Part shown: piece by piece, positions 1-6,600 of the stretch | How positions within the stretch are numbered: position 1 is the stretch's first letter | Layout: every line of letters starts with the position of its first letter | The notes under the pieces: generated by a model | What the model was told of the DNA's origin: nothing | Database searches by the model: none | The model's input: only the letters and a program-made list of their open reading frames with translations | Translations under genes and position numbers: made by a program | NCBI GenBank assembly: GCA_026991055.1 | Contig: JALXCE010000103.1 | Span: 1 to 7,242 of the forward strand | DNA: 7,242 nt | Reading direction: 5' to 3' | Source: Caldifarciminota bacterium | GTDB taxonomy: Bacteria; Hydrothermota; Hydrothermia; B15-G9; WFZT01

Positions 1-1094
1 TTGGACATCCTGACTTTCTTGCCCTCACGGATGATATTCACCTGCTGAATGATTTTTACATCAAACCTTTCATCATCGAGATCAAGTGCTTTGAGACCGG
101 CTTTCATGCGGGGGATGTAGCCGTGATGGTCAGGCCCCCAGAAATCCACAACTTTTTCAAATCCACGATCAAACTTGTAAATGTGATAGGCAAGGTCAAA
201 ATAAAAATACGTGGGTTCCCCATTACTCCTCACAAGCACCCTGTCCTTCTCGTCTATGCCGCCAAGGGACGTTGCCTTGAAATACAGAGCTCCGTCTTTT
301 TCATAAATCAGCCCTTTTTCGCGCAACTTTTCTTCTAAGATTTTGGGGTACTTTGATTTTCTAATAAAAGATTCTCGTGTGATAACATCAAATTTAACCC
401 GGAATCTTTCGAGAGTTTTCATCTGGTCTGATAGAATCATTTCCACAATCTCGCGTTCTATATCCTCATCCTTAGTGATGCCGCGATTTTTGAGCTCCTT
501 TGCATAGGGAATTAGATATTCTCCCCCATATCCGTCCTCTGGCAGGTCACTTCTCAGTCCCATGCGCCATTTAACAGATTCCCTCAATGCCCGAATCTGG
601 CCTCCAGCATCGTTCACGTAATATTCAGACCATGCATCGTAGCCGCAGAAACGCATAATTTTCCTTAGTGAATCCCCCACAGCAGCGGCTCGCGCATTTA
701 CAACATTAAGTGGTCCTGTGGGATTTGCGGAAACAAATTCGAGATTGACTTTAAGACCATTTCCTGCATTGCACTTCCCATAATCACCTTTGGCTGCCGA
801 GCTCACTATTTCCCTGAGAAAGGAGGCCGAAAAAGTTATATTCACAAATCCATTCACAACGTTCACATCATCTACTTCTCGGGAAAAGTTTTCTTTTACA
901 TGAGAAGCAATTTCATTGGCAATTTCCACTGGATTTTTCTTCAGCAATTTTGCGAGGGAAAATGCGGATGTGACGCTGTAATCCCCGAACCTGCTATCTT
1001 TTGCTGCAGAAATGACCGGGTCATGGGAAATTCCGTAACGCTTTTTTATAAACTCTCCAATTTGATGTTTAAGCTTCTCCCTGATCTCGCTCAT
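1..1094 (-). CDS. argS: Arginyl-tRNA synthetase, N-terminal 364 residues (3' end beyond window)
   Basis: Cytoplasmic class Ia aminoacyl-tRNA synthetase that charges tRNA-Arg using ATP. The reading frame is open from the ATG at 1094 to the window edge. Residues about 1-100 form the ArgS-specific N-terminal domain (MSEIREKLKHQIGEF...). The catalytic domain follows, with the family signature SANPTGPL just before the HIGH site, then YVNDAGGQIRALRES and the late catalytic block DFWGPDHHGYIPRMKAGLKAL. The frame ends in VRMS, the beginning of the KMSK loop, so the anticodon-binding (DALR) domain lies outside. The HIGH motif, normally HVGH, reads NVVN here (residues 130-133, bases 696-707); both histidines are asparagine. 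The start is supported by GGAG (1101-1104) 6 bases upstream and by the usual N-terminal length. The ATG lies inside the end of rsfS (26-bp overlap), implying coupled translation. Family assignment is very secure; only the activity consequence of NVVN is open. Confidence 0.96.
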   Translation of the reverse strand, partial: MSEIREKLKHQIGEFIKKRYGISHDPVISAAKDSRFGDYSVTSAFSLAKLLKKNPVEIANEIASHVKENFSREVDDVNVVNGFVNITFSASFLREIVSSAAKGDYGKCNAGNGLKVNLEFVSANPTGPLNVVNARAAAVGDSLRKIMRFCGYDAWSEYYVNDAGGQIRALRESVKWRMGLRSDLPEDGYGGEYLIPYAKELKNRGITKDEDIEREIVEMILSDQMKTLERFRVKFDVITRESFIRKSKYPKILEEKLREKGLIYEKDGALYFKATSLGGIDEKDRVLVRSNGEPTYFYFDLAYHIYKFDRGFEKVVDFWGPDHHGYIPRMKAGLKALDLDDERFDVKIIQQVNIIREGKKVRMS

Positions 1095-1452
1095 CTTCGT
1101 CTCCCAGTTTATGTATAGGTGCGTCAGCCCAGATGAATTCGAGGCTGTAGTACTCCCTTGCCTCCTTTGTCATAATGTGGACAACGATATCCACAAAGTC
1201 TAAGAGCACCCATCTGCCGGTCTCGTATCCTTCAACATGGTGCAGGGTGAGTTTGCCGTCAAGGTTCTCCTCGATGTAGTCACTTATTGCCTGGAGGTGG
1301 TCCTTTGTGTGTCCTGTAACAAGGACAAAAAACTCGGCAATAGAAGGGGATACCTCACCTATTTTGAGGATGACAACATCCTCTCCCCTTTTGTCCAGAG
1401 CTAATTTACCAGCAAGGGTGGCAAGTTCGAAGAGGTCTTCCTTATTTTTCAT
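1069..1452 (-). CDS. rsfS: Ribosomal silencing factor RsfS (Iojap/YbeB/DUF143 family)
   Basis: RsfS binds ribosomal protein uL14 on the large subunit and blocks subunit joining, lowering translation during starvation (known for the family). The 127-residue protein shows the family core: an N-terminal helix (MKNKEDLFELATLAGKLALD), the strand block VVILKIGEVSPSIAEFFVLVTG, the helix HTKDHLQAISDYIEENL, then GRWVLLDFVDIVVHIM and REYYSLEFIWADAP, which match the conserved WVLLDYGDVVVHIF..R.YY.LE.LW.DA pattern. The frame stays open up to 1533, but the ATG at 1452 gives the normal family length and has GGAAAG (1459-1464) 6 bases upstream; the longer version would add 27 residues unlike the family and fully overlapping the preceding gene. 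It overlaps the small upstream gene by 11 bp and argS by 26 bp. The acidic tail (GDEDERDQGEA) is ordinary for the family. nadD, a frequent neighbour in other bacteria, is not present here. Confidence 0.93.
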   Translation of the reverse strand: MKNKEDLFELATLAGKLALDKRGEDVVILKIGEVSPSIAEFFVLVTGHTKDHLQAISDYIEENLDGKLTLHHVEGYETGRWVLLDFVDIVVHIMTKEAREYYSLEFIWADAPIHKLGDEDERDQGEA

Positions 1453-1633
1453 TACGGTCTTTCCATCTGACGAGGTTCCAGTCAACGTATTCTCTGGAAC
1501 CTTCGAGGTCGAGAAGGAGTCGTTTTTCTTCATCGCTCCCCTCTTTTAAAATTTCGGCAAATTTGATCAGGATTTCTAACTCCTGATCATCCATATCCTG
1601 AATGAGTTCTATCAGTCTCTCAATCGAGCCCAT
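1442..1633 (-). CDS. Small acidic helical protein of unknown function, first gene of the rsfS-argS operon
   Basis: I do not recognise this 63-residue protein. The first ~45 residues look like two or three amphipathic, acidic helices (IERLIELIQDMDDQELEILI, then FAEILKEGSDEEKRLLLDLE). The tail is basic and aromatic (VDWNLVRWKDRNEK). There is no signal peptide or membrane segment. Translation evidence is good: GGAGG (1641-1645) stands 7 bases before the ATG, a promoter-like sequence lies upstream, and the stop codon overlaps the rsfS start by 11 bp, as expected for a cotranslated operon leader gene. The segment 'MDDQELEILIKFAEIL' resembles short helical dimerisation or regulator-partner segments, but that is too generic for a functional call. 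It could act with RsfS on the ribosome or simply promote rsfS translation; both are guesses. Confidence 0.75.
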   Translation of the reverse strand: MGSIERLIELIQDMDDQELEILIKFAEILKEGSDEEKRLLLDLEGSREYVDWNLVRWKDRNEK

Positions 1634-1667
1634 TAAATACCCTCCACGTGAATTCTATAAGGTCAAA

Positions 1668-1696
1668 ACAATATCGTCAAACCCAATTTATGTCAA
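1668..1696 (-). promoter_or_regulatory. Sigma-70-type promoter for the orf63-rsfS-argS operon
   Basis: On the minus strand, TTGACA (1691-1696, full -35 consensus) is followed after exactly 17 bases by TATTGT (1668-1673, 4 of 6 matches to TATAAT). Transcription would start near 1661, giving a leader of about 28 bases that includes the GGAGG site of the first gene. Two more TTGAC pentamers follow on the same strand (TTGACG 1675-1680, TTGACC 1661-1666). A second start from TTGACG with the TATAGA-like box 15 bases downstream is possible but weaker. The call rests on consensus match and position only. Confidence 0.6.
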
Positions 1697-1753
1697 GGGT
1701 TCTCGAGTGGGTTTGGAAATTCCCCCCTCCATCCTCCCCCCACGCACAAAGTG
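1695..1753 (+). repeat. Degenerate direct repeat, copy 1 (contains left half and loop of the palindrome)
   Basis: Bases 1695-1717 (beginning AAGGGTTCTC, ending GGGTTTGGA) match 1828-1850 at 20 of 23 positions by direct comparison. After a spacer the similarity returns: ACGCACAAAGTG (1742-1753) against ACGTACAAAGTG (1865-1876), 11 of 12. The second block sits about 10 bases farther out in this copy, the extra length being mostly C-run of the palindrome. The left end of this copy overlaps the -35 box of the minus-strand operon by two bases. Confidence 0.7.
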
Positions 1754-1787
1754 CGTGGGGGGGAGGAAATAGGTGGGGGGCAAATTT
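1717..1787. repeat. Long G+C-rich imperfect inverted repeat (hairpin/cruciform)
   Basis: The core is a perfect 12-bp stem (1736-1747 with 1751-1762; CCCCCCACGCAC / GTGCGTGGGGGG) around a three-base AAA loop. The stem continues with a one-G bulge (1763) to CCT/AGG (1733-1735 with 1764-1766). An outer arm then follows across a small internal loop: CCCCCCTCC (1722-1730) against GGTGGGGGG (1772-1780) with one T-T mismatch, and finally AAATT (1717-1721) with AATTT (1783-1787) after a two-base bulge. The whole fold is about 70 bases. It sits between divergent genes, so it is not needed as a terminator for either of them, and no U-run directly follows the core on either strand. Its role is unknown: a protein-binding site, a mobile intergenic repeat (MITE- or REP-like), or a structured element that separates two promoters are all possible. 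Confidence 0.85.
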
Positions 1788-1827
1788 TTCAACAAAAAAT
1801 AATGAATTTGAGATTTTTGAACAAGCT

Positions 1828-1876
1828 AAGGGTTCTCTGGCGGGTTTGGAGGTGTTCCCTTCAAACGTACAAAGTG
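1828..1876 (+). repeat. Degenerate direct repeat, copy 2
   Basis: This is the second copy of the unit at 1695-1753, carrying AAGGGTTCTC..G.GGGTTTGGA (1828-1850) and ACGTACAAAGTG (1865-1876). It lacks the C-run and G-run that form the hairpin stem in copy 1, so it cannot fold the same way. Between the copies another near-repeat, ATTTTTCAACAA (1784-1795) and ATTTTTGAACAA (1813-1824), matches at 11 of 12. Together these suggest that much of the spacer arose by local duplication and then decayed, or that the blocks are paired protein-binding sites. Confidence 0.65.
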
Positions 1877-1939
1877 ATTAGAGAAAATGGCGCCATGTGA
1901 AAATCCCCTTCAGAACTTTTCCCAACATCAAACGTCAAT

Positions 1940-1968
1940 TTTACCGGATTTGGCAGTCACATTATAAT
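1940..1968 (+). promoter_or_regulatory. Promoter of the antiporter-peptidase unit, predicted leaderless
   Basis: A consensus -10 box TATAAT (1963-1968) is preceded after 17 bases by TTTACC (1940-1945, 4 of 6 to TTGACA). Only 7 bases separate the -10 box from the ATG at 1976, so transcription would begin at or one base before the start codon, leaving no 5' leader. Consistent with this, the 15 bases before the ATG (ATTATAATAAGCATC) contain no SD sequence, unlike every other gene in the window. No alternative ATG, GTG or TTG exists in frame between the upstream stop (1898-1900) and 1976. Confidence 0.65.
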
Positions 1969-1975
1969 AAGCATC

Positions 1976-3613
1976 ATGGACATTATTTTTAAACTTGGCC
2001 TTATACTGCTTTTCTCCGTACCCCTGGCGCGGATATCGCAGGCTTTTAAACTGCCTAAAGTGCTCGGTTATCTCATCGGTGGACTTCTCTTTGGCCCCTA
2101 TGTTTTGAAGATCGTAAATGAACATTTCCTCGTTTCCATGACTCCTTTCAACTCATTTGCCCTCGCTTACATTCTCTTCCTTGTCGGCACCAAGCTAAAG
2201 ATTGAGCATCTTAAGGGATCAATCAAAATTGTCCTAAATGTGCTACTCTTCCAGTTCTTTCTCACATTTGTACTCGTTTCCATCTTTGTTTTCCCGCTCT
2301 TCCGCGACATAAAGGTGGCCCTTTTCATCGGTCTAATCGGTGTAACCATCGCACCCGCTTCAACCATTGCCGTAATTGACGAGCTCGATGCAGAAGGTCC
2401 TGTAACATCCGCACTTCTTTTGCTAATCGTCATAAATGACCTGCTTGTTCTCTACCTCTTCAGTGCCTTCCTGCCAATCGTCTTTAAAGAAAAGCTCGCA
2501 GGTGGGATACCTTACCACTTTTACATCATAACGCTTAAGTACCTTGTTTCTTCAATTATCGGAATTGTGGTGGGCTTCTTCCTCACATACATAGAGGTGA
2601 AGACCAAAAATGAGTTAAACATGACTATCCTTGCCCTTGGAACTGTTCTATCCACTATCGGGGTGCTCGAGATTTTCCACCTGAATCCCTATGTGGGGGC
2701 ATTTTTTATCGGCTTCATCGCGTCCAACGCATCAATAAAACACAAGAAAATACTGAAAGAGCTCGAACTCTTCGATAACCTGATTTACATCATCTTTTTC
2801 TTCGTATCCGGGGCGAGTATGCACCTTAATCTATTGATTCCCATGCTTCCGGGTGTCATTCTCTACGTTATCGCAAGAGGTGCTGGCCAATATGTTGGTG
2901 CTTACAAAGGAGCCCTTCGTGGAGGAGCGGATAAATGGGAAGCACGGGCACTGGGCATGGGAATCCTCACACAGGCAGGCCTTGCCATCGGATTCGCCCT
3001 TATTTTGGGCTCAAAGGGAGGGGCAGGTATCAAAGCCATGAATCTCATTCTCTCATCAACCATCGTTTTCGAGATAGGCGGTATAATTCTCTTAAAGAAG
3101 GGGCTTCTCATGGCGGGTGAAATAAAACTATCGCGCATTGTGGAAATGGAATCCAAGCCCCTCTGGGACTTCCACTTTGACGAAATTTTCTCAGAGTTTT
3201 TGAAACAGATCGGTGTGTCAGTTAAGTCCCGGAAGGCGGGTGAGTTGAGAGTGCACGATTTGATGCTTCGCAACTTTAACATAATCAAGCCGGGGATGAA
3301 GATCAAAGAAATAATTACTATTTTCGAGAAATCCCGCTGCCATACACTACCTGTGATTGATGACAATGAAAATCTTGTGGGGGTTATCAACCTTCGCGAC
3401 CTTGAGCAGTTTGTCCTGGACAGGGCAATCGAGCACCTCATTGTAGCAGAGGACCTCGTGAGATTAAACTCCCCATGTCTTAGTGCGGAAATGTCTCTCA
3501 TGGATGCCTATAAAATTTTCAAGGCCCAGGAGGTGGATGCCCTTCCGGTGTGTGAAGACAATCACGTCATAGGTATGCTGATGAGAAAGGACATCTTGAG
3601 GTTTATAAAATGA
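1976..3613 (+). CDS. CPA-family monovalent cation/proton antiporter with C-terminal CBS domain pair
   Basis: Inner-membrane secondary transporter exchanging Na+ or K+ for protons (family-level inference). Residues about 1-380 form the Na_H_Exchanger fold with 12-13 hydrophobic segments. Typical elements are the opening LPKVLGYLIGGLLFGP, the discontinuous-helix region GVTIAPASTIAVIDELDAEGP, and the ion-binding pair Asn154-Asp155 in IVINDLLVL. An ND pair there, rather than DD, is generally associated with electroneutral exchange. A soluble linker follows, then two CBS domains: about 426-480 (NIIKPGMKIKEIITIF...HTLPVIDDNENLVGVINLRD) and 488-545 (DALPVCEDNHVIGMLMRKDI). CBS pairs usually bind adenine nucleotides or sense ionic conditions and gate the attached channel or transporter. 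There is no TrkA-N/RCK or Usp domain of the KefC type. The only in-frame start is ATG 1976, apparently leaderless. The stop codon overlaps the start of the C25 peptidase gene (ATGA). The ion and electrogenicity are not certain. Confidence 0.88.
   Translation: MDIIFKLGLILLFSVPLARISQAFKLPKVLGYLIGGLLFGPYVLKIVNEHFLVSMTPFNSFALAYILFLVGTKLKIEHLKGSIKIVLNVLLFQFFLTFVLVSIFVFPLFRDIKVALFIGLIGVTIAPASTIAVIDELDAEGPVTSALLLLIVINDLLVLYLFSAFLPIVFKEKLAGGIPYHFYIITLKYLVSSIIGIVVGFFLTYIEVKTKNELNMTILALGTVLSTIGVLEIFHLNPYVGAFFIGFIASNASIKHKKILKELELFDNLIYIIFFFVSGASMHLNLLIPMLPGVILYVIARGAGQYVGAYKGALRGGADKWEARALGMGILTQAGLAIGFALILGSKGGAGIKAMNLILSSTIVFEIGGIILLKKGLLMAGEIKLSRIVEMESKPLWDFHFDEIFSEFLKQIGVSVKSRKAGELRVHDLMLRNFNIIKPGMKIKEIITIFEKSRCHTLPVIDDNENLVGVINLRDLEQFVLDRAIEHLIVAEDLVRLNSPCLSAEMSLMDAYKIFKAQEVDALPVCEDNHVIGMLMRKDILRFIK
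3598..3613 (+). promoter_or_regulatory. SD site and ATGA stop/start overlap coupling antiporter and peptidase
   Basis: GAGG (3598-3601), inside the last codons of the antiporter gene, lies 8 bases before the ATG at 3610. That ATG shares bases with the antiporter's TGA stop (3611-3613). This layout lets terminating ribosomes restart directly. No other start codon is present in the peptidase frame for many codons upstream, so this start is well determined. Confidence 0.85.
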
Positions 3614-6600
3614 TAGTGTTGCTGCTTTTATCCTTCATAAGTGTGCAATTCAATGCACCTGAAATTGTGACAAAATCGGGCAATACCATTTTAAAAGTAG
3701 ATGGATGTACCCTCTATGGAGAACCGGGATACCCACTATTGCCCGTTAAAACCGTCTTTGTTGTTGCGGATTCCCTGAAAATAAAGGTTTATAGCAGGAA
3801 AATGGAAGGGAAATACCACATAATGCCAGCTCAAAAGGCCGTTCCTATTTTACATCCGGAGTTATTCAGAGAAACACCTGAAAACAAAAGAGCCTACAGC
3901 TCAGACGTGATCCCCGCGAAACCTTACAGGATCATGGGCACGCGACATCTTCTGGGTGTAAAAGTGGTGGAATTAGTTCTCTATCCAATTACCTACATAC
4001 CTTCAAAAGACGAGGTAATTTTTAACTACAAATTTGACATTATGCCCGTGGAAAATTTCCATCCGAGAGTCTTACCTGACGCTTTTAAAATCCTGCAACA
4101 CGTCGTTTTGAACCCAGAGGCTTTAGAGATCACAAAATCCGTTGATACCACGTATCTCATTATTACTTCATCTTCGCTTGCTCCATATTTCGAGCCCCTT
4201 TTGGAGTGGAAAAGGGAAAAGGGCATTATTGGTAAAATAGTTACAACGGAAAGTATTTATGCTTCTCAGTTTGGGCGTGATAACGCGGAGAAGATCAGGA
4301 ATTATATCAAGACCGCGAGAAACTCAGGAATAGTTTATGTACTTTTAGGTGGTGATACTGACGTGATTCCTGCAAGATTTGCCTATGCCATGGATGCAGG
4401 AACAGGCAATCCCTCAGATAATGACATACCGGCAGACCTTTACTACTCTGATCTTGATGGCAACTGGGATGCCAATGGTAATGGAGTGTTCGGGGAAGTT
4501 GCAGATAGTATAGACATGCTTCCTGACGTGATTGTGGGACGTGCACCGGTTTCCACTCCCTCTGAGGTCACAAATTTTGTCAATAAAGTTATTTCCTATG
4601 AAAGGGACCATAGAAGCGATTACTTTACGAATGCCCTTTTCATGGCAAGTTATTTAGACGGCCAGACCGATGGTGGTGTGGCAAAGGATATGGTAAGCGA
4701 CGCCGCTGAACTTGAGCCGGTGAAGTTGTATGAAAGATTCGGTAATCTAACACGTTCCTCTGCGATTTACTATCTCGGCAGAGGAGCAAATATTGTTAAT
4801 CATGATGGGCATGGCTCAACCTACCTGCTGCAGACAGGTAACGACTATCTTAACCCGCAGGATTTTGATGCTCTCACCAATGGCCCTCATTTTACAGGTG
4901 TGTTTTACTCCCTCGGGTGTTGGACCTGCGCCATAGACCACGATTGCATTGCGGAACACTTTGTAAAGTCCCCCCAAGGAGGTGGATTTTACATAGGCAA
5001 CAGCAGATACGGCTGGTACATACCGGGATTCCCCGGTTACAGCTCGAGCGACCAGTTTGATGTTGAGTTCTTCAGGAATCTGGCTCACACCTCCAATATC
5101 TCCGGTGTTGCCCTTGCACTCACAAAGGCGCTCTTTGCTCCATACGCAGATGGAGCAAATGATTTCAGGTGGAGTGAGTACGACCTGACGTATTTAGGTG
5201 ACCCGGAAATGAATGTATTCATCCAGCCTCCAACTACACTCTCTCTTGAATACGATGGAAATTTTTATGAGGGGATCAACTCCGTGGAACTTAGAATCGT
5301 AGATGCAAATGGCCCTGTGAAAGATGCGAGGGTTTCGTTTATTCAAAATGATTCTCTCCTTTTCACCACTACAACAAACTCAATGGGAATCGCACGCGGA
5401 GTTTTTGAAATACCGGGATTCGATTCTCTTCATGTTACTGTCTTTCATCCAACTCATACCTTTCTGGACGTTGCTTACAATGTCTTTTCACGTGGCAACT
5501 TCCCGGATGTCCATACAAATCTTTTATTTGCAGATAACCACGAGGACACGCTGAGGCTAACATTTTTTAATGTCTCATCGTCTCAGAGTTCATTAATGAA
5601 TTTAGCACTCAGTGGAACTTTTCCTCTTTATCCGGAAGTGGATTCCATAACTATTCCATCGCTAAACCCTGGTGATTCCATTTCGATTTCCGTACCAGTT
5701 AATATTTATCCTGTAAATGGGGACACCATTTCATCGTTAATTCTCTCAGGGGATACTACCTACACAGTAAGGATCGGTGTATTGAAGGGCAGAGTTGAGA
5801 TTGCAGATTATCATTATACGTCCCTCGTCCGGGGTGGTTTTGGAAATCTTACGTTGAGATTCAGAAATCCTCTTGACGTAGATGTGTGGAATATCAAAGT
5901 GGCCATTGTGAGCCTGGACCCCCGTATTGATCCCTCAATGGATACCGTTAACATACAGCACCTTGCTGCCCACAGCTTTACTGAAATCACCTTTCAGATA
6001 TTAGTAGGTCCGTCAGCAGATACTCTCTTCTTTTCACCTATCAGGGTGGGAAAGGATACCGTGTGGCTATCTGTTGGTTACACCGGCTACCACTTCTCAT
6101 TCGAGACAGGTCTTGAGGGATGGACCGTGCAGGGTGGGCACTGGCATAGAACCACGTATCGAGCAAGTGACGGGAGTTACAGCCTTTATGTGGGAGATGA
6201 ATCAAACCACAGGTATCCACCCAATTTTGTAGCATCTCTCATCTCTCCTCCACTGGTTGTCCCTGACCATGCGGAGCTTAGATTTGATACCTATTACGAA
6301 GCCCAGCCGGGATGGGATTTCTGCATGGTCTCAATAATTTCAGGAGATTCGTCTTACTATCTTGCTACTTTTTCAGGCCCTTCATATACCTGGAGAACCT
6401 ATACCTACAGGCTGGATTCATTCAATCCCGGTGACACAATCCGCTTAAAATACACTTTCTACAGCGAGGACAACTCTGTTCAGTACGAGGGCTGGTACAT
6501 TGATAATGTGGGATTAAACTGCTCCTCAGTGGCAACATCTGTGCTTGAACCGCGCGAGAAACAAATTACATGGAGCAAAATTGTTCTCAACGACAGATTA

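Larger units (their letters stand above)
1634..1975. other. Divergent intergenic region without a credible gene
   Basis: This 342-bp spacer separates the minus-strand operon from the plus-strand antiporter gene. From left to right it contains the operon's SD site and promoter, the direct repeat pair with the long palindrome, an A+T-rich stretch (about 1781-1824), the 10-base perfect palindrome ATGGCGCCAT (1887-1896, a possible operator) and the antiporter promoter. A plus-strand open frame at 1648-1881 exists but starts with GTG, has no SD site and is a translation of the palindrome (PPPSSPHAQ...WGGG), so it is not called as a gene. Confidence 0.8.

Noticed and set aside
1453..1533. Longer rsfS starting at 1533
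   Set aside because: The extra 27 residues are unlike the RsfS family and lie wholly inside the upstream gene; the ATG at 1452 has an SD-like site and the normal family length.
1736..1762. Palindrome core as a rho-independent terminator
   Set aside because: It lies between divergent genes, and the nearest T-run on the plus strand begins about 20 bases after the core; nothing upstream on that strand needs terminating.
1757..1780. G-quadruplex from the G7 and G6 runs
   Set aside because: Four separate G-tracts with proper loops are not available, and pairing with the nearby C-runs should dominate.
1648..1881. 77-codon plus-strand open frame in the divergent spacer
   Set aside because: It begins with GTG, has no SD site, and encodes low-complexity proline/glycine text dictated by the palindrome; it does not look like a protein.
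2902..3501. 199-codon minus-strand open frame inside the antiporter gene
   Set aside because: Antisense shadow of a clearly coding frame; rich in Arg/Ser with no domain and no SD context.
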